A stretch of DNA of 20,605 nt from Nitrososphaerota archaeon (GTDB taxonomy: Archaea; Thermoproteota; Nitrososphaeria; Nitrososphaerales; Nitrosopumilaceae): positions 1 to 20,605 of the forward strand of contig VHBM01000018.1 of the NCBI GenBank assembly GCA_016871975.1, read 5' to 3'. The notes under the pieces were generated by a model. The model ran no database searches, was not told the origin of the DNA, and saw nothing but the letters and a program-made list of their open reading frames with translations. Positions 13,252 through 20,534 of this stretch are shown piece after piece (positions within the stretch are counted from its first letter, which is position 1; each line of letters begins with the position of its first letter). Position numbers and translations under genes: made by a program.

Positions 13252-15154
13252 GTGTTAGGATCACCTTTTTTTGTTCTTTGTTGGCTAGGATTTTTTTTAT
13301 TGAATCATATATTTCAGTACAAGTCATAGCTCGTCCAGTATATTTCAAGACATGGTGATCAATTTCTCTTCCTAAATTTTGTTTTAATAATAAACCAAGC
13401 TGGCCTGTAGCGTTGGCTTCAATATCTATTATAGTTTTAACATTTTTCAAAAATGATTTGACAAGATCTGTTGGGAATGGATAAAGTAACTTTATCTGGA
13501 GAAACCCAACATTGATGTTTTCTTTTTTTAGCATATCTATGGCATCAAGAATTGGCCCCTTTGTAGAGCCCCAACTTACAATTGTGTATTCTTGTGTACC
13601 ACTAGATACTACCTGATCTTCTTTTGGAATGTCTTTTAGGATTTGTGAAAATCTAGAAAGTCTTTTGTCCATCATCTGTAGACGTACTACAGGATCCTCT
13701 GTTATGTGGCCAAACTCGTCACTTTCATCTCCTGTATTCCAAAATATTCCATTTTCTAGTCCAAGCTTTGAGCGTGGCGAGATGCCATCTTCTGTGTGGG
13801 CAAATCTCTTGTAATCATTTGTATCTATTTTATCAAGCAGCTTACCGCGTTCGATTTTGAGCTTTGTAGGATCTAATCTTTTACATGTAACAACAGAGCT
13901 TGCAAGAAACTTGTCCATCATATGTATGACTGGAACCTGAAAGATGTCTGAAAAGTTGAAACATTTGCTTGTATCATAGAAACTTTCCTCAATGTCTCCT
14001 GATGCATAAACAATTTTTGGAAATTCTCCATGCCCTGCGTTGATTGCAAACATTAGATCTTCTTGGCCATGTCTAGTAGGAAGACCAGTTGACGGACCAC
14101 TTCTTTGATATAATGTTATTACTACTGGTACCTCGTTTATTCCAGCCCACCCCAAGGACTCTGACATTAAAGAAAATCCAGGACCCGATGTGCTTGTAGA
14201 TGATCGAGTACCAGTTAGTGCACTACCTATAGTCATGCCAATAGCTGAAATTTCATCTTCGGTTTGTATGACTACAGTGGAACCAGGCCGGTCTTCGTTT
14301 ATTTCTAAAATTTCATGTGACTCTAAAAACACGCTTTCATCTGATGCCGGGGTAATTGGATAGTAGGCTTGAAACCTACAGCCACATATCATTTTCCCAA
14401 ATGCAGTTCCTTGGTGGCCTTGGATTAGTATTGTATCAGATTGTTTTGAGATTTCAGCAAGCGAGTGTTTAAAGTTTGGAAATTTTGCTGTTGCATAGTT
14501 GTATGCGTAATTTGCTAGCTGCTTGTTTATTTCAGCAATTTTTTGTTTTTTTCCAAAAATTAATTCAATTGACTCAAAGAGCTGTTTTGATGACATGTGC
14601 AATAATCCAAGAGAAATTGAAACGCCTAATACGTTAAACATCCTAATCATCCCCTTTAGCTTTGGATTGTTGGTATCTTTTGCTAGTCCATCAAGTATTC
14701 CTCGAAATGATACAGGATACAGATTTACACCATTTTCTTTTATCAAATCTAAAAGTCCAGAAACTGTATAGTTTTTCTTTTTAGTATCAAGGTATTTGTG
14801 TAGTCGTGACCTGAAATAGGCATCTAAGGTATGAACATCTTTTGTTTCAATGTTTTCGATATCAGAATCATAAATAATTGCCCCTCCAGAAACTAGCTCA
14901 TCTGCATGTCTGAAAATTGTCTCTGCATCAAATGCAACCATTACAGTAACATCATTTACATTAGAATGAATTTTCTTGTCAGATACTCTAACTGTAAAAT
15001 AGCTGTGTTCGCCTTTAATGTTTGAATAAAATTCTCTTTTTCCAAAAACTTGGTAGCCTGCTCTTGCACATACTCGTGAAAAAATATTTGCTGCTGTCTC
15101 TACTCCGCTACCTTGTGGACCACCAATCTGCCAACTAATGTCAACATTTGCCAC
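13241..15154 (-). CDS. korA: 2-oxoacid:ferredoxin oxidoreductase alpha subunit (fused gamma-alpha)
   Basis: 637 residues. The N-terminal gamma domain (about 1-200) begins 'WQIGGPQGSGVETAANIF'. The alpha part starts near 240 with the Y-P-I-T-P motif at 265-269, the CoA/2-oxoacid-binding signature of Sulfolobus-type enzymes, and includes 'TSTSGPGFSLMSESLGWAG'. Fusion and size (about 630) match archaeal two-subunit 2-oxoacid:ferredoxin oxidoreductases. The start is GTG at 15154, with ATTAATA about 28 bases upstream on the minus strand, suggesting a leaderless transcript. In organisms using the 3-hydroxypropionate/4-hydroxybutyrate cycle such an enzyme supplies 2-oxoglutarate or pyruvate; substrate choice cannot be read here. 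Confidence 0.93.
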   Translation of the reverse strand: MANVDISWQIGGPQGSGVETAANIFSRVCARAGYQVFGKREFYSNIKGEHSYFTVRVSDKKIHSNVNDVTVMVAFDAETIFRHADELVSGGAIIYDSDIENIETKDVHTLDAYFRSRLHKYLDTKKKNYTVSGLLDLIKENGVNLYPVSFRGILDGLAKDTNNPKLKGMIRMFNVLGVSISLGLLHMSSKQLFESIELIFGKKQKIAEINKQLANYAYNYATAKFPNFKHSLAEISKQSDTILIQGHQGTAFGKMICGCRFQAYYPITPASDESVFLESHEILEINEDRPGSTVVIQTEDEISAIGMTIGSALTGTRSSTSTSGPGFSLMSESLGWAGINEVPVVITLYQRSGPSTGLPTRHGQEDLMFAINAGHGEFPKIVYASGDIEESFYDTSKCFNFSDIFQVPVIHMMDKFLASSVVTCKRLDPTKLKIERGKLLDKIDTNDYKRFAHTEDGISPRSKLGLENGIFWNTGDESDEFGHITEDPVVRLQMMDKRLSRFSQILKDIPKEDQVVSSGTQEYTIVSWGSTKGPILDAIDMLKKENINVGFLQIKLLYPFPTDLVKSFLKNVKTIIDIEANATGQLGLLLKQNLGREIDHHVLKYTGRAMTCTEIYDSIKKILANKEQKKVILTHGA

Positions 15155-15174
15155 ACAAATTGTCGCTTGTTACT

Positions 15175-15191
15175 GGATATTAATAATGTGG
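15175..15191 (-). promoter_or_regulatory. Candidate TATA region of korAB
   Basis: On the minus strand ACATTATTAATATCC covers the window 21-37 bases before the GTG of korA, with ATTAATA centred about 28 bases upstream. This suggests korAB is transcribed separately from the small upstream gene. Confidence 0.4.
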
Positions 15192-15204
15192 TTTTAAAAA
15201 TAAG

Positions 15205-15351
15205 CTAACCACCTGTCGCTGCATCAAAGAGTGCACATTCACATTTATCTCGTTCGCCACAGTATGGGCAGACACATACACATTTCTCAATCGAGTTTCC
15301 ACACTCCACACAGATGGCAAACTCCTCATCTGAGATGTGCTTTGAACCCAT
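15205..15351 (-). CDS. 48-residue eight-cysteine zinc-ribbon-like protein ending in Gly-Gly
   Basis: A short frame from ATG 15351 to TAG 15205 encodes 48 residues with cysteines at 14, 17, 24, 26, 28, 31, 37 and 39 (C-x2-C-x6-C-x-C-x-C-x2-C-x5-C-x-C). It starts with an acidic segment (S-D-E-E-F) and ends L-F-D-A-A-T-G-G. C14-x2-C17 with C28-x2-C31 resembles a zinc ribbon; the extra cysteines suggest a second metal. ATTTATAAT on the minus strand (15372-15380) is centred 25 bases before the ATG, a good leaderless promoter. It lies 50 bases before korA in the same direction and back to back with the dehydrogenase. I do not recognise a named family. Confidence 0.8.
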   Translation of the reverse strand: MGSKHISDEEFAICVECGNSIEKCVCVCPYCGERDKCECALFDAATGG

Positions 15352-15417
15352 TACTTGTCATATAACAAAATATTATAAATGGTTTTAAGAGTAGTTTCCA
15401 AAATTTAGTGTTATACT
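15352..15417. promoter_or_regulatory. Divergent promoter region, Cys-rich gene / dehydrogenase
   Basis: The 66-base gap holds ATTATAAAT at 15372-15380, serving the minus-strand Cys-rich gene at -25, and GTTTTAAG at 15382-15389, about 32 bases before the dehydrogenase ATG at 15418. The two boxes nearly touch, so the two promoters probably compete for, or share, factor binding. Confidence 0.5.
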
Positions 15418-16386
15418 ATGAAGAAAAAAGTTTTGCTTACCCGCAAATTGCATGATTTTGCTCTTAGTGATTTGAAGAAACACTATGATGTTGAGATTCA
15501 TCAAGGAAAAATTCCAATGCCAAAAAAAATGTTGCTTAAAAAAATAAAAAACAAGGACGGATTGATTTGCTTTCCCTATGATAATATCGATAAAGATATT
15601 CTATCTGCTGCAAAGAAGCTCAAGACAATAAGCACTTTCAGCGTTGGCTATGACCATATAGATGTAAAATATGCAAAAAAACAAGGCATCAGTATTGGGT
15701 ATACACCTGAGGTGTTAACTGATGCTACTGCAGACCTTTGCCTTGCATTGATTCTTGATTTATCGCGTAGGGTAACAGAAGGAGACAAAATAATTCGAAA
15801 AGGAAGATGGATTCAGATTTATGGCGCATATGACTATGTTGGTATTGATTTATCTGGAAAAACTCTGGGTGTTTTAGGCTTTGGTAGAATAGGTACTGCT
15901 GTGGCAAAGCGCGCAAAGGCATTTGGAATGAATATAATTTATCATAACAGGCACAGACTATCAAAAAATACTGAAAAATCTCTAAGAGTAAAATATGTCA
16001 CATCTGATCAGCTGTTTAAAAAAAGCGATATTGTCTCAATTCATGTACCATATACAAAAGAAACACATGAGTTAGTTGATTTAAAATTATTTAAGAAAAT
16101 GAAAAAAACTTCATTTATCATCAACACAGCGCGTGGAAAAATAATTAAAGAAAATGATTTGATCTATGCACTAAAAAAGAAAATAATCTCAGGAGCTGCA
16201 CTTGATGTTTTTAAAAATGAGCCAATCGGTATGAATAATCCATTAACAAAAATGCAAAATGTAGTTTTATCTCCTCACATTGGAAGCTCAACTGCTGAGA
16301 CAAGAAAAAAAATGGCCAAAATCACTGTAATGAATCTAAAGTTAGGAATTAATGGCAAAAAGCCGCTTTATTCTGTAAATAATTAA
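15418..16386 (+). CDS. D-2-hydroxyacid dehydrogenase (glyoxylate/hydroxypyruvate reductase-like)
   Basis: 322 residues. The Rossmann motif G-F-G-R-I-G is at 154-159, and catalytic residues R239 (N-T-A-R-G), E268 (F-K-N-E-P) and H287 (S-P-H-I-G-S-S-T) are all present. After the second strand the sequence is Y-H-N-R-H-R, with no acidic residue, which favours NADPH over NADH. The enzyme would interconvert 2-oxoacids and D-2-hydroxyacids such as glyoxylate/glycolate or hydroxypyruvate/glycerate. It lacks the C-terminal ACT domain of long phosphoglycerate dehydrogenases, but a short form of that enzyme is possible. It converges on the next gene with a 4-base overlap. Confidence 0.88.
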   Translation: MKKKVLLTRKLHDFALSDLKKHYDVEIHQGKIPMPKKMLLKKIKNKDGLICFPYDNIDKDILSAAKKLKTISTFSVGYDHIDVKYAKKQGISIGYTPEVLTDATADLCLALILDLSRRVTEGDKIIRKGRWIQIYGAYDYVGIDLSGKTLGVLGFGRIGTAVAKRAKAFGMNIIYHNRHRLSKNTEKSLRVKYVTSDQLFKKSDIVSIHVPYTKETHELVDLKLFKKMKKTSFIINTARGKIIKENDLIYALKKKIISGAALDVFKNEPIGMNNPLTKMQNVVLSPHIGSSTAETRKKMAKITVMNLKLGINGKKPLYSVNN

Positions 16387-16766
16387 TTTGTCATTATTGT
16401 TTCTTGCTTTCCATACTTGTTAAATAAATTATCAAATAGTTCTTTTCTTTTTTGGTTCAATTTTTTGTCTTCATCATACATTTTAGTAAAAAACGCAGCC
16501 AATACACGTTCGTCATTTTTATCAAAAAACATCACACTATAGCTTGTCCTTTCTACTTTTTCTTCGATAACAAATTTTGCTTTTAAGATATAATCTGCAT
16601 TAATGTGCATATGGCATGGGCCCTTATCATCACCTATTGTTATCCAGTTGTCTTTTTGTCTAATTGTTAAGAAATTGCCTTTTATCTCACTTGTTGCGCC
16701 TTGGTTTTTTACTATAAACAGGATGTCATCTATTTTCAGCAGATCTTCTAAAATTTGTTTAAGCAT
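16383..16766 (-). CDS. Small protein resembling the ChuX/HutX/HemS heme-utilisation fold
   Basis: 127 residues. After an N-terminal helix, 'GNFLTIRQKDNWITIGDD' leads to C51-H-M-H-I-N-A-D-Y-I, 'AKFVIEE', 'SYSVMFFDKNDERVLAAFFTKMYD' and a charged C-terminal helix. The order H-x-H-x2-D-x-I, A-x-x-V, long hairpin, V-x-F-F-D-x2-x-x-R-V-x-x-x-F-F resembles the half-repeat of ChuX/HutX/HemS proteins, which bind or handle heme. This is pattern recognition from memory, not a search. No heme transporter gene is nearby. TTTATTTTA is centred about 25 bases before the ATG on the minus strand. If the match fails, it is an unrecognised small alpha/beta protein. Confidence 0.6.
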   Translation of the reverse strand: MLKQILEDLLKIDDILFIVKNQGATSEIKGNFLTIRQKDNWITIGDDKGPCHMHINADYILKAKFVIEEKVERTSYSVMFFDKNDERVLAAFFTKMYDEDKKLNQKRKELFDNLFNKYGKQETIMTN

Positions 16767-16804
16767 TATAGTTATTCTGCTTTATGTAAAATAAATCAGT
16801 TAAT

Positions 16805-17062
16805 TTACAATTGAATTAGTTTGTCTGGATCTGAACGTATGCATTCAGTGCCAACTGCTTTTATGCTTGTAAATTTGATTTTTCCTTTTGGAATTTTGTT
16901 TTCACGTTGAAGAATGCTCAATTTTTGAGATATGGTATCTTTGTGTCTTTGACATGTTACTCCTACCATGTATTCGTCATTTTCTGTGCCTACAGAAATG
17001 ATAAATTCTGGAGGATTTACACAATCTCTTTCTTCTTTAACGGAACAACGATTTGGCAACAT
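16805..17062 (-). CDS. Small Cys/His protein downstream of CDF transporter
   Basis: 85 residues, unrecognised family. C6, C14, C37, H40 and C74 are spaced so that C6/C14 plus C37-x2-H40 could hold one metal ion. The middle is strand-rich ('PPEFIISVGTENDEYMVGVTC'), followed by a basic helix and a final strand. There is no signal peptide or membrane segment. The ATG at 17062 is 4 bases after the CDF transporter stop, so they are very likely one operon and the protein may bind or sense the transported metal. That link is inference from spacing and residues only. Confidence 0.7.
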   Translation of the reverse strand: MLPNRCSVKEERDCVNPPEFIISVGTENDEYMVGVTCQRHKDTISQKLSILQRENKIPKGKIKFTSIKAVGTECIRSDPDKLIQL

Positions 17063-17066
17063 GTTG

Positions 17067-17999
17067 TTAGGATCTCGTAATTTCTACAAAAATATGCTTT
17101 TTGTTAGTATATGGAATCACTTTCATTACATTTTGTTCAATTAGATCAGTCACTACTTCGATTTTATCTGTATCAAGATTATCTACCAGATTCACTTCTA
17201 TGCCAACTATAACATCTTCCGGACTAAGATGCATTGTTCTCATAGATACTATTCTGTTTACTTCGGAAATTTCTTTTATCATATTTACGATGTTTTTGTA
17301 TTGTCGTCTTGTAATTGATTCACCTATCAACAATCCACGATTTTCACTAGCCAAAAAGAATGCAAATGCCATTAAAAGACAACCAATGAAAATGGAGCTA
17401 ATTGCATCATAGACCACATTTCCTGTAACATCAGTAAGAAAAATACCAAGAGATGCAATGGCAATGCCTGCCAAGGCTGCTGAATCTTCGACTATTACAG
17501 TCAGTATAGTTGGATTCTTACTTTCCCTAAATTCTAAAATTAATTGTTTGAAAGTTACCTTGTCTCCTTTGTGTTCTATTGATCTTGTAAACTGCTTGTA
17601 TGCAATTCTTAATGCATTTGCCTCAAAGACAGCAGCTATGCCAAGAACAATATAGTTGATTGTAGGATCTTCAAAATGATCTTCTCTGTTGATTAATGAT
17701 GAAACACCTTGTTCTAATGCCAGCACGCCAGATATACCAAAAATCATTGTTGCTACAATAAACGACCAAAAAAATTGTGACTTGCCATAACCAAATTGAT
17801 GTAGATGGCTTGCTGGCTTTACACTAGCTTTTAGTCCAATCAACAATAGAATTTGGTTAAAAGTATCTGATGCAGAGTGATATGCTTCTGCCCACATTGA
17901 AACGCTTCCTGTCATGAGAGCAGCTATGAACTTTGTTATAGCAATGCCAAGGTTGCCAAATAATGCTGCATAAACTGCTTTTTTTGAGCCTGTAGCCAA
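17067..17999 (-). CDS. Cation diffusion facilitator (CDF) family transporter
   Basis: 310 residues with six predicted membrane helices, then a cytoplasmic ferredoxin-like domain (about 225-310, 'VNRIVSMRTMHLSPEDVIVGIEVNL'). Helix 2 carries H41-x3-D45 (A-E-A-Y-H-S-A-S-D), the H/D pair usual for zinc-type CDFs, and helix 5 has E171-D172-S-A-A-L, resembling ZnT9/SLC30A9-like members. CDFs export zinc or other divalent metals in exchange for protons. The start is TTG at 17999; upstream in-frame codons offer no ATG. It is followed closely by the Cys/His miniprotein. Metal identity (Zn, Mn, Co, Fe) is not determined. Confidence 0.93.
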   Translation of the reverse strand: MATGSKKAVYAALFGNLGIAITKFIAALMTGSVSMWAEAYHSASDTFNQILLLIGLKASVKPASHLHQFGYGKSQFFWSFIVATMIFGISGVLALEQGVSSLINREDHFEDPTINYIVLGIAAVFEANALRIAYKQFTRSIEHKGDKVTFKQLILEFRESKNPTILTVIVEDSAALAGIAIASLGIFLTDVTGNVVYDAISSIFIGCLLMAFAFFLASENRGLLIGESITRRQYKNIVNMIKEISEVNRIVSMRTMHLSPEDVIVGIEVNLVDNLDTDKIEVVTDLIEQNVMKVIPYTNKKHIFVEITRS

Positions 18000-18054
18000 T
18001 TTAATTTGTAATTTATGTAGTTTTAATCCATATTAATGATGTTGGAAAATTTGC

Positions 18055-19341
18055 TTAAATAGCAATTGAGTCAAAATCCCAAATTGATTTTTTTGGTTTT
18101 GCTTGATAATCTAAAAATCCTTTTTCTTGCAATTTTTTTATGACAAATGCAGAGTAAGCAGGAGAGCCTGTAGCACCAGGCGAGTTATAGTTTATGATGT
18201 GATAGGAATTTTTGTCTTCTAGCTCCATCACATCTGATAAGAATTTTCCATTTGGTGTTATGACTGGAGAGCGTATGCCTGCTATACCACGTCTTGAAAA
18301 ATGTTCTGGACGAATTTTTGGAACAAATTTTTGTACACGCTTTATCATGGCAGCCTTTGAAATCGAGCTTAGCCATTCCTTTGATACTAGAGATAAAAAC
18401 TCTGGATCTGCCAATAGTTTCAAGGCATTTCCAGTTATTATTTCCTTTAGTTTTGATAACGATGTGGTGATATCACCTAAGTATCCTGAGTAGGTTTCTG
18501 GGCTTGGAACCGGTACTGCGTTAGGGCCAATCTCAGATTGGCCGTTTGCTTTTTTTATCCAATGTGGATCAAGAAATGGATATCCCTTAAACTCTGCTAC
18601 AGTGTAAATCGTTGTTTTAACTAAATCGTTATACTCATCATCTGCAATCCAGTATTCACCACGAAAGTGAAGATCAGAATAGTCTGTTGCCAAGCCACAC
18701 TTTTGTGCGATATCAAGTGAATTGCCCCCTGCACAGTTAATTATTATTTTAGAAGAGATTTGTGAATCATCAAATTGTATTATACAGTCATTATTTTTTT
18801 CTATAGAATTCACTTTTTTTCCAAAAAGAAACTTTATTCCGTTTCTCTCAGATTCTTTTTTTAGTTCTTTTGTAAACAGGCCAAAATCTGTTGATACCTC
18901 TCTTTTGCAATAAATCCCAGAATAACATTGTACGTTAGGTTCTTTTTTTGATATATCTTTGCCTTCTAATAGCTCAAGCTCGTCTTCTTGTATACCATTT
19001 CTTTCTCCCCATTTCATATATTCTTCAAGGCTTTTGTGCTGTTTTTCATCAAAACCAACTTCAAAAACGCCTGTGTTTTTCCATGGAATGTTTCTGTCTT
19101 TAGCCAATTTTTTCCACATTTCATATGATAGAATAGCAGATTTTGCCAAGACCTTCTTTGTGTCTGGATTGAGGTAAAATGGGGAATGAACTACGCCTGT
19201 GTTCCTGCTGCTTGCATGCATTGCAACGTCTTGCTCTTTTTCAATAACACAAATTTTCAGATCATATAATGTAGAAAGCCAGTATGAAATCGTTGTACCA
19301 AGTATTCCACCGCCAATTATTGCGATATCATATTTTGACAA
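18055..19341 (-). CDS. FAD-dependent oxidoreductase, L-2-hydroxyglutarate oxidase-like
   Basis: 428 residues. The N-terminal FAD motif D-I-A-I-I-G-G-G-I-L-G (residues 5-15) is followed by the acidic E at the end of strand 2 (C-V-I-E-K-E) and 'HASSRNTGVVHSPFYLNPDT', which matches the 'GRNSGVIHSG' segment of LhgO enzymes. H-F-R-G-E-Y-W and the C-terminal 'NYNSPGATGSPAYSAFVIKKL' also fit. Such enzymes oxidise L-2-hydroxyglutarate to 2-oxoglutarate, passing electrons to quinone or oxygen. Family length is about 400-430. The start is TTG at 19341. Other DAO-family substrates are possible, but LhgO is the closest pattern. Confidence 0.82.
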   Translation of the reverse strand: MSKYDIAIIGGGILGTTISYWLSTLYDLKICVIEKEQDVAMHASSRNTGVVHSPFYLNPDTKKVLAKSAILSYEMWKKLAKDRNIPWKNTGVFEVGFDEKQHKSLEEYMKWGERNGIQEDELELLEGKDISKKEPNVQCYSGIYCKREVSTDFGLFTKELKKESERNGIKFLFGKKVNSIEKNNDCIIQFDDSQISSKIIINCAGGNSLDIAQKCGLATDYSDLHFRGEYWIADDEYNDLVKTTIYTVAEFKGYPFLDPHWIKKANGQSEIGPNAVPVPSPETYSGYLGDITTSLSKLKEIITGNALKLLADPEFLSLVSKEWLSSISKAAMIKRVQKFVPKIRPEHFSRRGIAGIRSPVITPNGKFLSDVMELEDKNSYHIINYNSPGATGSPAYSAFVIKKLQEKGFLDYQAKPKKSIWDFDSIAI

Positions 19342-19389
19342 CGTCTACCTAAAGAAAATGTATTCAGTTATGTAAATTCAGCTTGTGTT

Positions 19390-19776
19390 TTACTTGCTGA
19401 CAACTACCTTGCCTGTCATCCATGGATGAGCCATGCAAAAGTAATCAAAAGTGCCTGCTTTTTTGAACGTGTTTGAATAAGACTTGCCAGGCATAATCAT
19501 GCCACTATCAAATTGTTTGTCGGGAGTGGTTTTTTTCCCACTTGTTACTGTGTGTGTTGTGGTATCATCATTTTTCCATGTTACCTTGCTTCCTACTTTT
19601 GCTTTAGTTTCATATGGTTTGTAGCAGGATTTTTTTACTTCACATCCAGGTGAGGCAGTTCCTTTTGGAATTGAAACTTTAACTTCCTTTGCTGTTTGAG
19701 CATATATCTCATCAAATAATGGACTGCCAATGCTTATGGCAAAGAAGATGATTACTACACTTGCAAGTAGTTTCAT
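19390..19776 (-). CDS. Secreted plastocyanin-like blue copper protein
   Basis: 128 residues. A Sec signal peptide spans about 1-26 (hydrophobic core VVIIFFAISIG, then I-Y-A-Q). The cupredoxin domain has all four type 1 copper ligands: H75 (T-T-H-T-V-T-S-G) and C114-x2-H117-x2-M120 (F-C-M-A-H-P-W-M). C45 and C51 in the first strand region may form a disulfide. Ammonia-oxidising thaumarchaea use many such proteins in place of cytochrome c as periplasmic electron carriers. A strong TATA box (TTTATAT, minus strand, about 19801-19807) lies 28 bases before the ATG, implying a leaderless transcript. It follows the four-helix membrane protein gene by 78 bases. Confidence 0.94.
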   Translation of the reverse strand: MKLLASVVIIFFAISIGSPLFDEIYAQTAKEVKVSIPKGTASPGCEVKKSCYKPYETKAKVGSKVTWKNDDTTTHTVTSGKKTTPDKQFDSGMIMPGKSYSNTFKKAGTFDYFCMAHPWMTGKVVVSK

Positions 19777-19798
19777 TACATAAAGTTTTTTTTTGTGT

Positions 19799-19808
19799 TC
19801 ATATAAAT
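19799..19808 (-). promoter_or_regulatory. TATA box of the blue copper protein gene
   Basis: Minus-strand AATTTATATG is centred about 28 bases before the ATG at 19776 and is one of the closest matches to the archaeal TTTATATA consensus in the window. A run of nine A residues lies between it and the start. Confidence 0.6.
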
Positions 19809-19854
19809 TTTGCAGCCTTTTATCAAATTAGATAATTAATGTTGCATTATGATC

Positions 19855-20379
19855 TTAGTTTTCTTTTTGATTTTTATTTCGTTTATATGCAATTATGAAA
19901 CTAGATCCTCCACATATCACACCTATACCAAGAAGACCAACAAAGGCGCCAATTGGTTCTATGAAAGAATCCATTACTGCTGGATTTTGTGTTCCCAACT
20001 TGCCTTCGGTAAAAAGCGAAAGCACACCTGAACCTGCCAAACCTGCAAATATCATATACAACATTGCCCCAGCCCCACCTACATTCATGCCTATTAGGTG
20101 AATCCAAGCAAGAGCCTTCATACCTCCCGAAAATTTTTGGTGTAAATTGATTTCAAGATGATTATAGAAAAGTGCAGTTACAGCTATGGCTACAACTATT
20201 ATTAAATAAAATATTATTCCAATAAAGAACCATTTAGCTGGTCCTTCAAATGAAAGAGAAAGATATTGCATGATGTTTACATCAGTAAAGGTAGCTTGAA
20301 ATCCAACTACCATAAATGCCAATGCAGTTATTACTCCACCTTGAATTATTGCGGCCAGTATGAATTTGTCTACCCACAT
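19855..20379 (-). CDS. Four-helix membrane protein of unknown function
   Basis: 174 residues, unrecognised. Four hydrophobic helices lie at about 6-27, 50-72, 88-112 and 139-164, with a basic C-terminal tail (Y-K-R-N-K-N-Q-K). Histidines H74, H80 and H94 sit at the ends of helices 2 and 3 (F-Y-N-H-L-E-I-N-L-H and W-I-H-L-I-G-M-N), a place where membrane electron-transfer proteins bind heme or copper. It is followed by the secreted blue copper gene, so a respiratory role is conceivable. The ATG at 20379 is preceded by TGGAG at about -9. No homology call can be made from the sequence alone. Confidence 0.75.
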   Translation of the reverse strand: MWVDKFILAAIIQGGVITALAFMVVGFQATFTDVNIMQYLSLSFEGPAKWFFIGIIFYLIIVVAIAVTALFYNHLEINLHQKFSGGMKALAWIHLIGMNVGGAGAMLYMIFAGLAGSGVLSLFTEGKLGTQNPAVMDSFIEPIGAFVGLLGIGVICGGSSFIIAYKRNKNQKEN

Positions 20380-20459
20380 AATCTCCAGTAATCTAAGTAT
20401 AACAGCAGAGTATAAACAGTATTAGTTTGACAAGAATTTCTTTTAATGTAAAAAGAGAG

Positions 20460-20488
20460 CTTGGCGTTGGATCTAATTTAGAGCCAAG
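20460..20488. repeat. Nested inverted repeat in intergenic region
   Basis: Outer arms CTTGGC (20460-20465) and GCCAAG (20483-20488) flank an inner near-palindrome TCTAA-T-TTAGA (20472-20482). It could be a hairpin or a protein-binding site. It lies in the 155-base gap between two divergent genes, about 80 bases before the plus-strand gene start and outside both likely core promoters. Nothing else is recognisable in that gap except TATA-like boxes. Confidence 0.5.
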
Positions 20489-20502
20489 ATATATCGTAAA
20501 AA

Positions 20503-20512
20503 CTTAAAATTT
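20503..20512 (+). promoter_or_regulatory. Candidate TATA box of the right-edge gene
   Basis: CTTAAAATTT is centred about 28 bases before the TTG at 20535, the expected distance for a leaderless archaeal promoter, and supports that TTG as a real start. Confidence 0.45.
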
Positions 20513-20534
20513 ACCCCCAATTGATGTAACTATA

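Noticed and set aside
19849..20107. Several short open frames on both strands over the four-helix membrane protein gene
   Set aside because: They overlap the longer membrane protein frame, which has sensible hydrophobic helices, a normal ATG and a ribosome-binding-like sequence.
20380..20534. Possible tRNA or C/D-box RNA in the 155-base gap
   Set aside because: No cloverleaf arms or T-loop GTTCRA motif; a CTGATGA occurs near 20539 but no paired C/D boxes at proper spacing.
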